Source: Pseudarthrobacter sulfonivorans
GTDB lineage: Bacteria; Actinomycetota; Actinomycetes; Actinomycetales; Micrococcaceae
Reading direction: 5' to 3'
Assembly: GCF_024391045.1 (NCBI RefSeq)
Contig: NZ_JANFCZ010000023.1
Location: forward strand, 1 to 64,000
Length of the DNA stretch: 64,000 nucleotides
Numbering within the stretch: the stretch's first letter is position 1; each line of letters starts with the position of its first letter. The position numbers and the translations under genes are program-made. Below are positions 21,187 to 30,343 of the stretch, one piece after another. Under the pieces are notes generated by a model. That model was not told the DNA's origin. It did no database searches and saw only the letters and a list, made by a program, of their open reading frames with translations.

Positions 21187-22359
21187 TTACAACTTGACGC
21201 GCTGGGCGACTTCGGCGGATTCGTAGGCTGCGTAGATCACTTGCACCACGTCGCCGGCGAGTTCAAGGCCTGCGACGGGCTGGCGTCCTTCGGCAACGCA
21301 TTCCACAAAGTCCTGCATTTCCTGGGGATAGCCCTTGGCCCAGCCTTCGTCGGGGGATGCCGAGATCCAGCCGGTCCGGCTCTCCAATTTTTCGTGCAGC
21401 GCTTCGTCGCCGAACGCGGCATGGTCGGGGGTGTAGACCTGCAGGGACGAATTGGGCGTCATGTTGTTGTGGAAGACGGCATTGGTTGTGTATACCTCGA
21501 AGGTGTTTTTGATGCCGCCGAGCATGGCGAAGGAGGCGTTGACCACTGCCTTCGTCCCGTCGTCGAAATTCATGACGAGGTTGGCCCATGTTTCCACGTC
21601 TTTCCAGTCATTGACGAGCCAGTTGCGGCTCCCGGACCGGCGGACGGCCGCACTCGCGTACAGGGCCGCGGTTTCCGCCGTCACGGACTTCACCCGGATC
21701 GGCTTCCCGCACAGGAGCTCGCCCTCGAACGCTTTGAGGTGCAGTGCTGTCGCAATGGGGTGGGCGCCGAGGGTCAGCAGGGCCCCTCCTCCTGCTGTTT
21801 CCCGACGGCGGGTGGCCGGGGCGTGCGAGCCGCTGTGGCTTTGTTCCGCACGGATGTCGACGACGGATCCACCTGAAGTGCGCATGAGCGCCTTCGTTTT
21901 GGTGGTGGCAGGAGCGTAGATCCAGTTTTCGGCGTACAGGAACTGGGTCCCTGCTCGCTGCAGCGCGTCCTTGATGGCGGCCAGGGATGCCTGGGCTTCT
22001 TCGCGCTCCCGGATGGCGCGCATGAGGCCCTGGTCCTTGGTCGGGCCGAAGGAGCCGGTGAGCGGTTTTTCGCAGATGACGTGCTTGCCGGCCTGTGCTG
22101 CCTCGATGACTAGGCTGCCGTGCATGGCGTTGGGCGTGCAGATGGAAACGACGTCGATGCTCGGATCGGCGAGAAGTTCCTCGGGGGTCGCATAGGAGTT
22201 TGGAATGCCGTGCCGGCGCGCAAACGCATCGGCACTTGGCCGGCTCCTGGAGGCCACGGCCTGGATCTTCACGTCCACCCCGTATACGCGCTTGAGGGCG
22301 TCCACGTGCAGGCCAGCAGCGAATCCTGATCCGACGATACCCACCGAAACTGATCCCAT
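21187..22359 (-). CDS. Gfo/Idh/MocA family oxidoreductase
   Basis: A 390-residue NAD(P)-dependent dehydrogenase. The Rossmann domain opens with VGIVGSGFAAGLHVDAL, and the family motif CEKPLTGS supplies the Lys of the catalytic site. The C-terminal alpha/beta domain binds a sugar, inositol or related polyol. The ATG at 22359 has GGGAG 9 bp upstream; an earlier in-frame ATG (22443) lacks one. It is divergent from the epimerase and transporter genes, with a 309-bp shared control region. The substrate is unknown; it is probably a sugar acid or cyclitol, given the epimerase and LacI regulator nearby. Confidence 0.83.
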   Translation of the reverse strand: MGSVSVGIVGSGFAAGLHVDALKRVYGVDVKIQAVASRSRPSADAFARRHGIPNSYATPEELLADPSIDVVSICTPNAMHGSLVIEAAQAGKHVICEKPLTGSFGPTKDQGLMRAIREREEAQASLAAIKDALQRAGTQFLYAENWIYAPATTKTKALMRTSGGSVVDIRAEQSHSGSHAPATRRRETAGGGALLTLGAHPIATALHLKAFEGELLCGKPIRVKSVTAETAALYASAAVRRSGSRNWLVNDWKDVETWANLVMNFDDGTKAVVNASFAMLGGIKNTFEVYTTNAVFHNNMTPNSSLQVYTPDHAAFGDEALHEKLESRTGWISASPDEGWAKGYPQEMQDFVECVAEGRQPVAGLELAGDVVQVIYAAYESAEVAQRVKL

Positions 22360-22668
22360 TGCTGCTGACTCCCTTGTGTGCTGGTGATTCCGGACGCCTG
22401 AATCAGCGCTCTTTTCCATCGCCGGGGTGGTGATGGAATTCATGCCGGATGACCCGGCGTGAATCAGTCTGCAACAGACCGCAACAGACTGTCAACGTGT
22501 TTCATTCGTTCTTATCCCTCTCAGAGCAACGGTTTTCCGGACCGGAGTGCCAACTCGTTGCAGCAAATCCGAAAGTTGTTTCGCAACACTTGACAATCTA
22601 AGCCGCAACAATTCATTGTGTTACGAGTCACATGAAACATCCCGCCTCATGATTCAGGAGCAGTGCAC
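22360..22668. promoter_or_regulatory. Divergent control region of the catabolic cluster
   Basis: This AT-richer stretch contains small inverted repeats: GTTG-TTTCG-CAAC (22575-22587) and CAACAATTCATTGTG (22606-22620). A TTGACA hexamer lies at 22590-22595. No convincing -10 box was placed for either direction. The region contains no gene. Confidence 0.35.
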
Positions 22669-22722
22669 ATGACAGCCTTCCCTCCCTCACCTCAGCTCCC
22701 GCTCGCCGCGGTCTCACGGTGA
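22669..22722 (+). CDS. Possible 17-residue leader peptide
   Basis: An ATG at 22669 with an AGGAG site 8 bp upstream opens a 17-codon frame (MTAFPPSPQLPLAAVSR). Its TGA overlaps the GTG start of the epimerase (GTGA at 22719-22722). The ribosome site is better than any available to the epimerase itself, which suggests translational coupling. Five prolines, one a Pro-Pro pair, could slow ribosomes. It is only a candidate. Confidence 0.35.
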   Translation: MTAFPPSPQLPLAAVSR

Positions 22723-23771
22723 CTGCATCCAAGGCCCTGGTCATCGGCGGATCCGGCCAGATCGGGCAGGCCGCCGCGGCGCGGCTGCTCGAGGACGGCT
22801 GGGACGTCACGGTGGCAAGCCGCGGGAAGGCCAGCCCGCCGGTAGGCGCCCACGTTCGCCAGGTGGACCGCGCCGACGACGAAAGCATGGACGCCATCCT
22901 CAAGGAGTGCTTCGATGTGGTGGTGGACGTGGTGGCGTTTGATCCGCAGCACGTTGACCAGTTGTCGCGCCGTGCAGGTGACATCGGCTCCATCGTGGCC
23001 ATCTCCACCGGGGGCCTCTATGTGGACACGCAGGGCCGGGCGCTCGAAGCGATAACTGACCTTGAAAGCAGCCCGCGGTTCAACGGGCCGGTCCCCGAGT
23101 CGGCCCGGACGGTAGGGACCGGGACCGGCACCTACGCCAGCCGCAAGCGCGCCGTGGAACTTGCCTTGGCCAACGGGCCGGTTCCCGCCACGGTGATCCG
23201 TCCTGCAACTGTGCATGGCCCGAACACGCCGCAGGCCAGGGAATGGTTCTATCTGCGCCGCATCCTGGACGGGCGCAGGACCTTTGTTCTCGGCTTCGAC
23301 GGACAGGGCAGCTATCACCCGGTTTCCACCGGCAATCTCGCGGAAATGATCCGGCTGGCAGCACGCAACCCCGGGCACCGCATCCTGAACGCGGGGGATC
23401 CAGGCTCCCCGACTGAGCGCGACATTGCCGCCGGCATTGCCGAGGCAATGAACGTCAGCGTGGAGTTCGTACTGGTCCCGGGCCAGCCGCCGGTTGCTTC
23501 ACCATGGTCACTGCCGGCACCGGTCTTTCTGGACACGGAAGCGGCCCGTACTCAGCTCGGCTACGAACCTGCCCTTACCTACGCCGCCGGAGTGGCACTG
23601 ACGGTCGAGTCCCTGTTGCGGGACGTGGCTTCCGGCGCTTTCCACGAACGGCTGGCTGACAGCAAGTTCGGCAACCCGGGCCTCGGTGTCCGGACATTCT
23701 TCGGCGGGACTTCGGACCCGTTCGATTACGGCGCTGAAGACCGCGCCATATCCACGTTCCAACCCACATAA
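22719..23771 (+). CDS. NAD-dependent epimerase/dehydratase family protein
   Basis: A 350-residue extended short-chain dehydrogenase. The N-terminal Rossmann motif GGSGQIG binds the nucleotide. The mid region contains GTYASRKRAVE, where the Tyr-x3-Lys catalytic pair is altered to a Tyr-Ala-Ser-Arg-Lys arrangement, and STGGLYVD is nearby. The protein resembles NDP-sugar epimerases and related atypical SDRs; the substrate is unknown. The start is the GTG at 22719, coupled to the short upstream frame. It lies 53 bp before the transporter operon and is likely co-expressed with it. Confidence 0.78.
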   Translation: MTASKALVIGGSGQIGQAAAARLLEDGWDVTVASRGKASPPVGAHVRQVDRADDESMDAILKECFDVVVDVVAFDPQHVDQLSRRAGDIGSIVAISTGGLYVDTQGRALEAITDLESSPRFNGPVPESARTVGTGTGTYASRKRAVELALANGPVPATVIRPATVHGPNTPQAREWFYLRRILDGRRTFVLGFDGQGSYHPVSTGNLAEMIRLAARNPGHRILNAGDPGSPTERDIAAGIAEAMNVSVEFVLVPGQPPVASPWSLPAPVFLDTEAARTQLGYEPALTYAAGVALTVESLLRDVASGAFHERLADSKFGNPGLGVRTFFGGTSDPFDYGAEDRAISTFQPT

Positions 23772-23824
23772 CCCCTGGCCGTAGATACGGCCATCAGTTA
23801 AGGCACGAACCAAGGAGAAACAGC

Positions 23825-25381
23825 ATGAACGCAAAACGCTCATTGCGGATCTACCAGGCCGGCATTGTCGCCGCCTCGGTGGTGGCGCTCACTGCCTGCG
23901 GCGGCGGTACCGCCGGCACCGCAGAACCGGCAGGACCCCTGGCGCAGCGCGACAGCATCGTCGTCGCCATGCCGGCGGCGAGTCAGAGCCTGAACCCGGC
24001 GGCAACGCAGTCGCCCACGGACAGGATCCAGCAGCAACTCACCAACGGCACCCTTTTTACCCTGGCCCCTGACGGCAAGGTCACGCCGGGCCTTGCTACG
24101 GACTTCAAATTCAACGCGGATTACACCCAGGGCACAGCAACGCTGCAGAAGGACCTTAAGTTCTCCGACGGCTCGGCGCTGACAGCGGAGGACGTGGCCG
24201 CGTCATTTGATTTCGCACGCACCGCCAAGGGCAGCTCGCTGGCGTCCTACCTGACGCCGATTTCGTCGGTGACGGCCACCGACGGGACCACGGTGACGTT
24301 CAACTTCAGCACCCCTTACCCATCTTTTGAGACATTCCTTCCGCTGGGATCATTCGGCGTGTATCCCTCCGAAGCCCTCGCGGCCGGCGTCGACTCCTAC
24401 TTCAACAAACTGGACGTTACAGCCGGCCAATACAAGGTGAAGTCCACTTGGGCCGGCGACGAGCTGAAGCTCACCGCCAATGAGCAGTACAACGGTCCGC
24501 AGCCGCTGGCCAAGGAAGTGACCATCAAGATCGTCAGCGATGCCAACAGCGCCATCAGCCAAATGGAAAGCGGCCAGATCGACTTTGCCGGCGACCTCGC
24601 GCCCAACTTCCTCAACTCCCTGGGCGACACGGATAAGATCAAGGTCCATTACACGCCCGTCAACGGCTTCTATGACCTGCGCCTGTGGAACCCGTCGGGT
24701 CCGTTCTCGGACGTCAATATGCGCAAGGCCGTCAACGCAGCCTTGGACCGGCCGGCAATTGTCAGCGCCATCTGGGGCGACGGCAACGAGCCCCAGACGG
24801 GGTTCTGGCCGTCCAACATGCCAGGGCACGAGGCTGACCGGAACAAGCCCCGCGATCTTGACGCGGCGAAGAAGTACCTGTCCCAGACCGAAAACTGCAA
24901 GACGGGCTGCACGGTCAACATGATGTACCAGGACCAGTCCCACCCGTTTGCTTCCCAGTTCGCGCTGCTGGTCCAGAGCCAGCTCGCCGAAATCGGCATC
25001 ACCGTCAAACTGGACAAGGTGGACGCCGCAACGGCCACCAAGCGCGGACGTGCCGGCGACTACGACATGTACCCCGGGTCCATGCCGTCCACGGGTGACA
25101 ACCCGGACACGCTGCTGAACAACGCAGTCCTTGGCGGGGCACCCACCAACTCTGAGTTCACCGGCTACAACAACCCGAAAATGAACGACATCGTCAAGAC
25201 GGTCCGCGAGAACCTGGGTGACAAGCGCACCAAGGCGCTTGCCGACGTCGAGAAGCAGTTCGCCGAGGACCAGCCGTACGTCATCTTCGCCCCCTGGGTC
25301 CGTGGCGCCGCCACCACCCTCCCGGACGGTTTCTTCAGCCTGCAGGACTCCCGCGGCCAGATCGGCAGCGTCACCAAATGA
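23825..25381 (+). CDS. ABC transporter substrate-binding lipoprotein, family 5 (peptide/opine type)
   Basis: A 518-residue extracellular solute-binding lipoprotein. The signal peptide ends in the lipobox LTAC with Cys25 lipidated. The body shows the SBP family-5 layout: LTNGTLFTLAPDGKVTPGLA near the start, and NMRKAVNAALDRPAIVSAIWG in the second lobe. Family members bind peptides, nickel chelates, opines or oligosaccharides. The AAGGAG site supports the ATG. Its stop overlaps the permease start, so the four transporter genes form one operon. Substrate unknown. Confidence 0.9.
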   Translation: MNAKRSLRIYQAGIVAASVVALTACGGGTAGTAEPAGPLAQRDSIVVAMPAASQSLNPAATQSPTDRIQQQLTNGTLFTLAPDGKVTPGLATDFKFNADYTQGTATLQKDLKFSDGSALTAEDVAASFDFARTAKGSSLASYLTPISSVTATDGTTVTFNFSTPYPSFETFLPLGSFGVYPSEALAAGVDSYFNKLDVTAGQYKVKSTWAGDELKLTANEQYNGPQPLAKEVTIKIVSDANSAISQMESGQIDFAGDLAPNFLNSLGDTDKIKVHYTPVNGFYDLRLWNPSGPFSDVNMRKAVNAALDRPAIVSAIWGDGNEPQTGFWPSNMPGHEADRNKPRDLDAAKKYLSQTENCKTGCTVNMMYQDQSHPFASQFALLVQSQLAEIGITVKLDKVDAATATKRGRAGDYDMYPGSMPSTGDNPDTLLNNAVLGGAPTNSEFTGYNNPKMNDIVKTVRENLGDKRTKALADVEKQFAEDQPYVIFAPWVRGAATTLPDGFFSLQDSRGQIGSVTK

Positions 25382-26331
25382 AACTGGGCGCAGGAGCGCG
25401 GCGGCTGGCACTCAGGGCAGGCCAATCCATTGGGACCGTCGGATTCATCGTCGTTCTGGTCTTCTTGCTGGCCAGGCTGATCCCGGGTGACCCTGTTGAG
25501 GTCATCCTGGGCATTGAGTACACCCCGGAAACTGCAGCGGACCTGCGCCAAGAGCTCAACCTCGACAAGGCACCTCTGGAACAGTTCGCCAGCTACATCG
25601 GCGGGCTGTTCCAGGGGGACCTGGGCACCTCCCTCGCCCAGCGGGGACGTCCGGTCTCGAGTGTTATCGGGGAGGCCATGCCCACCACGCTCGCCGTGGT
25701 CCTCGCGGCAATCGTTGTGGCCGTGCTGCTGGGAACCCTACTGGGACTGGTGGCGGCCACCAGCCGTCGCAAGGGTGTGGACGTGGCCGTCCGGACCTGG
25801 GTCATGTTGTCCTACGCAGTTCCGACGTTCCTTATCGGGCTCCTCCTGATCCTGGTCTTCGCCATCCGGCTTGACTGGCTTCCGGCCGGCGGCTGGGCCG
25901 CGAAATACCCCCAAAACTTCACTTTCCTCATCCTTCCCGGGCTGGCACTGTCAGCCCACCTCGCCCCCGTCATCGCCCGTGCCGTCAGGCAGTCAGCCAT
26001 TGACGTGAGCGGGCAGCAGTACATCGAGGCGGCGATGGCCCGCGGATTGCCGCGGCGTGTGCTCACCTTCCGCCACATCCTGCCCAACAGCGTGATGCCG
26101 GTCATTACGCTGGTCGGCATCAGCTTCGGCTCCCTGTTGACGGGCGCCATCATCATCGAGGCCGTCTTCGGTTTGCCCGGCCTGGGCGCGGAGATGATCA
26201 AAGGCGTCATCAGCCGCGACTACCCGGTGATCCAGGGCATCGCCCTCATTACGGCCATCGGCGTGGTCCTCAGCAGCTTCCTGGCCGAACTGGCCTACAC
26301 ACTTGTCGACCCACGTGCGAGGCGATCATGA
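25378..26331 (+). CDS. ABC transporter permease, DppB/OppB type
   Basis: A 317-residue inner-membrane permease with about six helices, equivalent to DppB. It carries the typical N-terminal helix FIVVLVFLLARLIPGDPVEVILG and the EAA-type cytoplasmic loop YIEAAMARGLPRRVLTFRHILPNSVMPVIT that contacts the ATPase. Its ATG overlaps the binding-protein stop (ATGA) and its own stop overlaps the next permease start. It forms a heterodimer with the following permease. Confidence 0.9.
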   Translation: MKLGAGARRLALRAGQSIGTVGFIVVLVFLLARLIPGDPVEVILGIEYTPETAADLRQELNLDKAPLEQFASYIGGLFQGDLGTSLAQRGRPVSSVIGEAMPTTLAVVLAAIVVAVLLGTLLGLVAATSRRKGVDVAVRTWVMLSYAVPTFLIGLLLILVFAIRLDWLPAGGWAAKYPQNFTFLILPGLALSAHLAPVIARAVRQSAIDVSGQQYIEAAMARGLPRRVLTFRHILPNSVMPVITLVGISFGSLLTGAIIIEAVFGLPGLGAEMIKGVISRDYPVIQGIALITAIGVVLSSFLAELAYTLVDPRARRS

Positions 26332-27206
26332 ACAAACGCAAACCCCTGGCCCTGGGCTGGCTCCGCAGGCTCGTCGGTGCGAAGGCGAGCCTCATCATCG
26401 GGGCATCGGTCTTCGGCCTGATTGTCCTGATGTGCATCTTCGTTCCCATCCTTTCGCCCTATGCCCCGGATGCCCTCGTGGCCAGGGCACTGCAGGCGCC
26501 CAGCCTGGCGCATCCCTTCGGGACCGACGGCGTGGGCCGGGACGTGTTCGTCCGAACCTTCGCCGGTGGCCGGATCGACCTCGTGGCCGCCGCCGTCGTA
26601 GCCGCATCCGTGTTCATCATCGGCACCACCCTTGGCACGCTCGCCGGGGCCACCCGGCTGGGGTGGCTGGAGGGCACGCTCATGAGGTTCGTGGACGCCG
26701 TCATCGCGTTCCCCACGGTCATTCTCCTGCTGGCCCTGGTGGTGGTCTTCGGCAAAGTGGAGGCGGGCGGCCTCGCGCCGGCCGGACTCCTCGCGGCAAT
26801 GGCAGGCCTGATGCTGGTGATGTGGTCCAGTTACGCCCGGATGGCGCACGGCCAGGCACTGGCCATGCGGAACTCGGACTTCATCCTGGCAACCCGCGTT
26901 TCGGGGCTGTCCCCGCTGCGCGTGGTGATGCGTCACATCGTTCCCGGTGTGGCCCGGGTGAACCTGGCCCTGGCGGTGGGCGACCTGGTGCTCGTGGCCG
27001 TCATCCTTTCCTCGCTGCCGTTCCTCGGCGTCGGCGTCCAGCCACCGGCCGCCGAGTGGGGAAGCATCATGTACGAAGGCCGCGGCTTCCTGCGCCAGGC
27101 ATGGTGGATCACGCTGTTCCCCGGCGCTGTACTGGCGCTCACCGGCCTCTCGCTGAGCTTCATGGCAGATTCACTGCTCGATTCCCGAAAGAAGGCAACG
27201 GCATGA
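26328..27206 (+). CDS. ABC transporter permease, DppC/OppC type
   Basis: A 292-residue inner-membrane permease, partner of the preceding one. It has the DppC hallmarks HPFGTDGVGRDVFVRTFAGGRIDL near residue 60 and an EAA-like loop (FILATRVSGLSPLRVVMRHIVPGV). Start and stop codons overlap both neighbours by 4 bp, which implies strict translational coupling. Confidence 0.9.
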   Translation: MNKRKPLALGWLRRLVGAKASLIIGASVFGLIVLMCIFVPILSPYAPDALVARALQAPSLAHPFGTDGVGRDVFVRTFAGGRIDLVAAAVVAASVFIIGTTLGTLAGATRLGWLEGTLMRFVDAVIAFPTVILLLALVVVFGKVEAGGLAPAGLLAAMAGLMLVMWSSYARMAHGQALAMRNSDFILATRVSGLSPLRVVMRHIVPGVARVNLALAVGDLVLVAVILSSLPFLGVGVQPPAAEWGSIMYEGRGFLRQAWWITLFPGAVLALTGLSLSFMADSLLDSRKKATA

Positions 27207-28852
27207 CCGCAGTATCCAATGGCAGCTCACCGCTGCTGAGCGTCTCCGGCCTGTCGGTGGAACTGGCCGGGCGCCAGGTCCTGCACGACGTCTCCTTCGA
27301 CATCGCCCGCGGCGAAGCGTTCGCCCTGGTGGGTGAGTCCGGTTCCGGCAAAACTGTCACCGCCCGTGTCGTGACCGGGCTGCTGGACAACATCGGGGGC
27401 CGGATCCTGGGCGGCAAGGTGACGTTCGACGGCGTCGAGCTCGGTCAGGCGGATACGCCTGAGCGCCAGAAGCTGCGCGGCAGCCGCATCGCCTTAGTGC
27501 CGCAGGCGTCGCTGTCGAGCCTGAATCCGGTGGTCCGGATCGGTAAGCAGATTTCCGAAACGGTCCGCTTCCTTGATCCGCAAACGGATCACCGGGCACG
27601 TTCACTGGAACTGCTGGAACAGGTCCAGCTGCCACGGCCAAAGGCGCTGCTTAAGGCCTACCCGCACGAGCTTTCCGGCGGCATGCGTCAACGCGTCATG
27701 ATCGCGCTCGCACTGGCCGGGCGGCCGGAGCTTATTGTCGCAGACGAGCCCACCACAGCCCTCGACGTCACGGTGCAGGCCGGAATCCTGAGCCTGATCC
27801 GCGAGCTCAAGGAGGAAACGGGCATGACGCTCATGCTGATCGCCCACGACCTCGCGGTGGTGAACATGGTCACGGACAGCGTTGCCGTCATGCGGCAGGG
27901 GCGGCTCATTGAAAGCGGTTCCACGGAGGCGGTCCTGACCGCACCCAGCCATCCCTATACGCGTGCCATGCTGGCCGCACGTCCGGAAGCAACCCCCGCC
28001 GGACAAACCCTCACCGTCCTGGACCGGGAGACGGGGGAACTGCGGAAACCGGAGCAGCCCGAAGCGAGGGACGTTACCCCGGACGTGCTGATGACGGTAC
28101 AGAGCGTCAGCGTTACCTACCCGGGGGCGGACGCACCGTCGCTGGCTCCCATCAGCCTGGACATCCGGGCCGGGAAGTCCATTGGCATTGTGGGCGAGAG
28201 CGGCAGCGGCAAAACCACCCTGGGGCGGGTCCTCGTGGGGGCATTGCGTCCCACCACCGGTGACATCCGGCTGGATGGGCAGAACCTGGCTGACGTGAAT
28301 TGGCGGCACCCGGCGCGCCGCTCGGTGCAGATGATTTTCCAGGATCCTTACGGTTCGCTGACTCCGTGGCGCACGCCCCGCCAGGCCGTGGCAGAGGTTT
28401 TTCTGCGCTGGGACAAACTGCCCAAACGGGCGGCGCTGCGCAAGGCAGGGGAGTTGCTCCACGAGGTGGGGCTGCCCGAAGAGGCGATGGACAAGTCGCC
28501 GTCCAAGCTCAGCGGCGGCCAGTGCCAACGGGTGGGCATCGCACGGGCGCTGGCCAGCGAACCGAAGATCCTGGTGGCCGACGAGCCAACATCGTCCCTG
28601 GACATTTCATCCCAGGCGCAGATCCTGAACCTGCTGATGGGGCTGCGGGCAAGCCGCGGGCTGTCCCTGGTGGTCATCTCCCATGATCTGTCAGTGATCC
28701 GCCATATGGCAGACACTGCCATCGTGATGAAGAATGGCGAGGTGGTGGAAGCCAACACCACGGAGCTGCTGTTCACGTCACCCGAGGCCGACTACACTCG
28801 GCAGCTTGTGGCATCCACGCCAACACTCAGCGACGTTCAGGCGTCAATGTGA
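27203..28852 (+). CDS. Fused dual ABC ATPase (DppD-DppF type)
   Basis: A 549-residue ATPase joining two nucleotide-binding domains that are separate DppD and DppF proteins in other bacteria. Each half has a Walker A (GESGSGKT), a signature (LSGGMRQR in the first, LSGGQCQR in the second) and a Walker B-like ADEPT. The linker after the first domain contains the oligopeptide-transporter C-terminal segment with SHPYTRAMLAA. The ATG at 27203 overlaps the permease stop. It powers uptake by the two permeases. Confidence 0.92.
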   Translation: MTAVSNGSSPLLSVSGLSVELAGRQVLHDVSFDIARGEAFALVGESGSGKTVTARVVTGLLDNIGGRILGGKVTFDGVELGQADTPERQKLRGSRIALVPQASLSSLNPVVRIGKQISETVRFLDPQTDHRARSLELLEQVQLPRPKALLKAYPHELSGGMRQRVMIALALAGRPELIVADEPTTALDVTVQAGILSLIRELKEETGMTLMLIAHDLAVVNMVTDSVAVMRQGRLIESGSTEAVLTAPSHPYTRAMLAARPEATPAGQTLTVLDRETGELRKPEQPEARDVTPDVLMTVQSVSVTYPGADAPSLAPISLDIRAGKSIGIVGESGSGKTTLGRVLVGALRPTTGDIRLDGQNLADVNWRHPARRSVQMIFQDPYGSLTPWRTPRQAVAEVFLRWDKLPKRAALRKAGELLHEVGLPEEAMDKSPSKLSGGQCQRVGIARALASEPKILVADEPTSSLDISSQAQILNLLMGLRASRGLSLVVISHDLSVIRHMADTAIVMKNGEVVEANTTELLFTSPEADYTRQLVASTPTLSDVQASM

Positions 28853-28872
28853 TGTTGACCCTAAAATAAGAA

Positions 28873-28886
28873 TGCAAACGGTTTCA
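28873..28886. promoter_or_regulatory. LacI-type operator
   Basis: TGCAAACGGTTTCA is a near-palindrome with the central CG that LacI/GalR family proteins recognise. It lies 29 bp before the LacI gene, so autoregulation is likely. The site is also just after the ABC operon. Confidence 0.65.
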
Positions 28887-28914
28887 TGGACAATCATTCA
28901 CGGAAGGGGACGTC

Positions 28915-29949
28915 ATGGCTGACAAGGTCACAGTAAGAGATGTGGCGGCAGAAGCCAAAGTCTCCGCGTCCACGGTCTCCCGGGCGCTGTCCTCAGAGGA
29001 CCTCGTGGCACCTGAGACCCGCCGCCGCATCCTGGAGGTGGCCCAGAACCTGGGTTACCGGCCCAGCCCGGTGGCCCAGGGCCTCGTGGCAGGGCGTTCC
29101 AAGACCATCGGACTCCTTGTCCCGGACATCGAGCATCCGTGCTACTCGGCTATTGCCAAGGGTGTGTACGGGCAGGCGCTCCGGGAGGGATACTCCGTGG
29201 TGATTGCGGACTCGGACAATGATGCGTCGTACGAAATTGCCGCGGCCCGCCGGCTGCAGGACCAAACGGACGGGCTGATTGTCTGTTCGTCCAAGATGTC
29301 GGAGCAGGACATTTCCGCGCTCAACACGGCGGGGCCGGTGGTGCTGTCCAACCGGGTTTGCCCGGGCGTTGCGGACGTGGGTTTTGATGCCACCGAAACG
29401 GTCCGCCAGGCGGTGGAGCACCTGCACGCGCTGGGACACCGAAGCATCGCCTACGCCGGCGGCCCTGAAGGTTCCTGGTCGGATGAGAAACGCAGGAAGG
29501 GCCTGGCCTCCACCGCCCCCAAACTGGCGGGCCTGGAGATCACGGACCTGGGCCATTTCGAACCCGGCTTCGGTGGTGGCGGGTCCGCCGCGGACCTTGC
29601 CATGGCTTCGGGGGCTACGGCCGTTCTGGCGTTCAACGACTTCATGGCGCTGGAGATTATGGCCCGGCTCCGGCGCCGCGGGTATCGGGTTCCGGACGAC
29701 TTCAGTGTGGTGGGCATCGACGATATCCAGTCCGCGAACCTGACGTCCCCGGCCCTGACCACAGTCCGCACCCCGCTGCGGCAGATTGGCCAGGCATCCG
29801 TCAACAAGCTCCTTGACATTGTGGCTCCGCAGGCCGCCCCCCGTCCGGCCATCAAGCTTCCTGTGGGGCTGGTGGTGCGGGAATCAACGTCGCCGCCAAC
29901 ACGGGCAGCAGCCACGAAGCCCACTCCCGCCATGGAGCATGTGGCCTAG
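28915..29949 (+). CDS. LacI family transcriptional regulator
   Basis: A 344-residue repressor. The N-terminal helix-turn-helix (VTVRDVAAEAKVSASTVSRALS) and the hinge helix region (GYRPSPVAQGLVAGRSKT) are followed by a periplasmic-binding-protein-like effector domain. A LacI-type operator sits in its own promoter region. It follows the ABC operon and presumably controls the catabolic cluster (epimerase, transporter, possibly the divergent Gfo/VOC pair). The effector is unknown, probably a sugar or derivative. Confidence 0.9.
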   Translation: MADKVTVRDVAAEAKVSASTVSRALSSEDLVAPETRRRILEVAQNLGYRPSPVAQGLVAGRSKTIGLLVPDIEHPCYSAIAKGVYGQALREGYSVVIADSDNDASYEIAAARRLQDQTDGLIVCSSKMSEQDISALNTAGPVVLSNRVCPGVADVGFDATETVRQAVEHLHALGHRSIAYAGGPEGSWSDEKRRKGLASTAPKLAGLEITDLGHFEPGFGGGGSAADLAMASGATAVLAFNDFMALEIMARLRRRGYRVPDDFSVVGIDDIQSANLTSPALTTVRTPLRQIGQASVNKLLDIVAPQAAPRPAIKLPVGLVVRESTSPPTRAAATKPTPAMEHVA

Positions 29950-29964
29950 CAGCCGCCCAGGGTC

Positions 29965-30333
29965 CTAACGCGCCGGGATCTCCTGGATGACCCACCGGTT
30001 GCCGTCAGGGTCGCTGAAGTGGGCGAACGCGAACCCGCCCATGTCCTGGGCTTCGCTGACGGGGGCGCCGCGGCTGACCAGCTCCTCCCGGGCAGAGGCC
30101 ATGTCCGGCACCACGAGCTGCAGGCCTTCGAGGCTGCCCGGGGTCATGCCGGTCATGCCGGTGCCAATGACGATTGACGCCGCAGAGCCCGGCGGGGTCA
30201 GCTGGACAACGCGCATCCCGGGAATGTGTTCAACGTCGTGATCGAGCACGAAGCCGAGCTGGTCAGTGTAGAAGGCCTTGGCGCGGTCCACATCGGAGAC
30301 GGGCACCTGTACAACCTCGAGTCGGAGTTCCAT
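29965..30333 (-). CDS. VOC family protein (glyoxalase-like)
   Basis: A 122-residue single-domain VOC protein with the usual paired beta-alpha-beta-beta-beta modules: VVQVPVSDVDRAKAFYTDQLGF at the start, and FAHFSDPDGNRWVIQE at the end with the typical Glu ligand position. It acts on an unknown substrate. The ATG at 30333 is chosen because the VOC domain begins right there. It lies 10 bp downstream of the thioredoxin-reductase-like gene and is probably co-transcribed with it. Confidence 0.8.
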   Translation of the reverse strand: MELRLEVVQVPVSDVDRAKAFYTDQLGFVLDHDVEHIPGMRVVQLTPPGSAASIVIGTGMTGMTPGSLEGLQLVVPDMASAREELVSRGAPVSEAQDMGGFAFAHFSDPDGNRWVIQEIPAR

Positions 30334-30343
30334 GTCCGAAACC

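Noticed and set aside
26303..27202. N-terminal extension of the dual ATPase
   Set aside because: It overlaps the DppC-type permease in another frame and its translation is not ATPase-like; the ATG at 27203 overlaps the permease stop.
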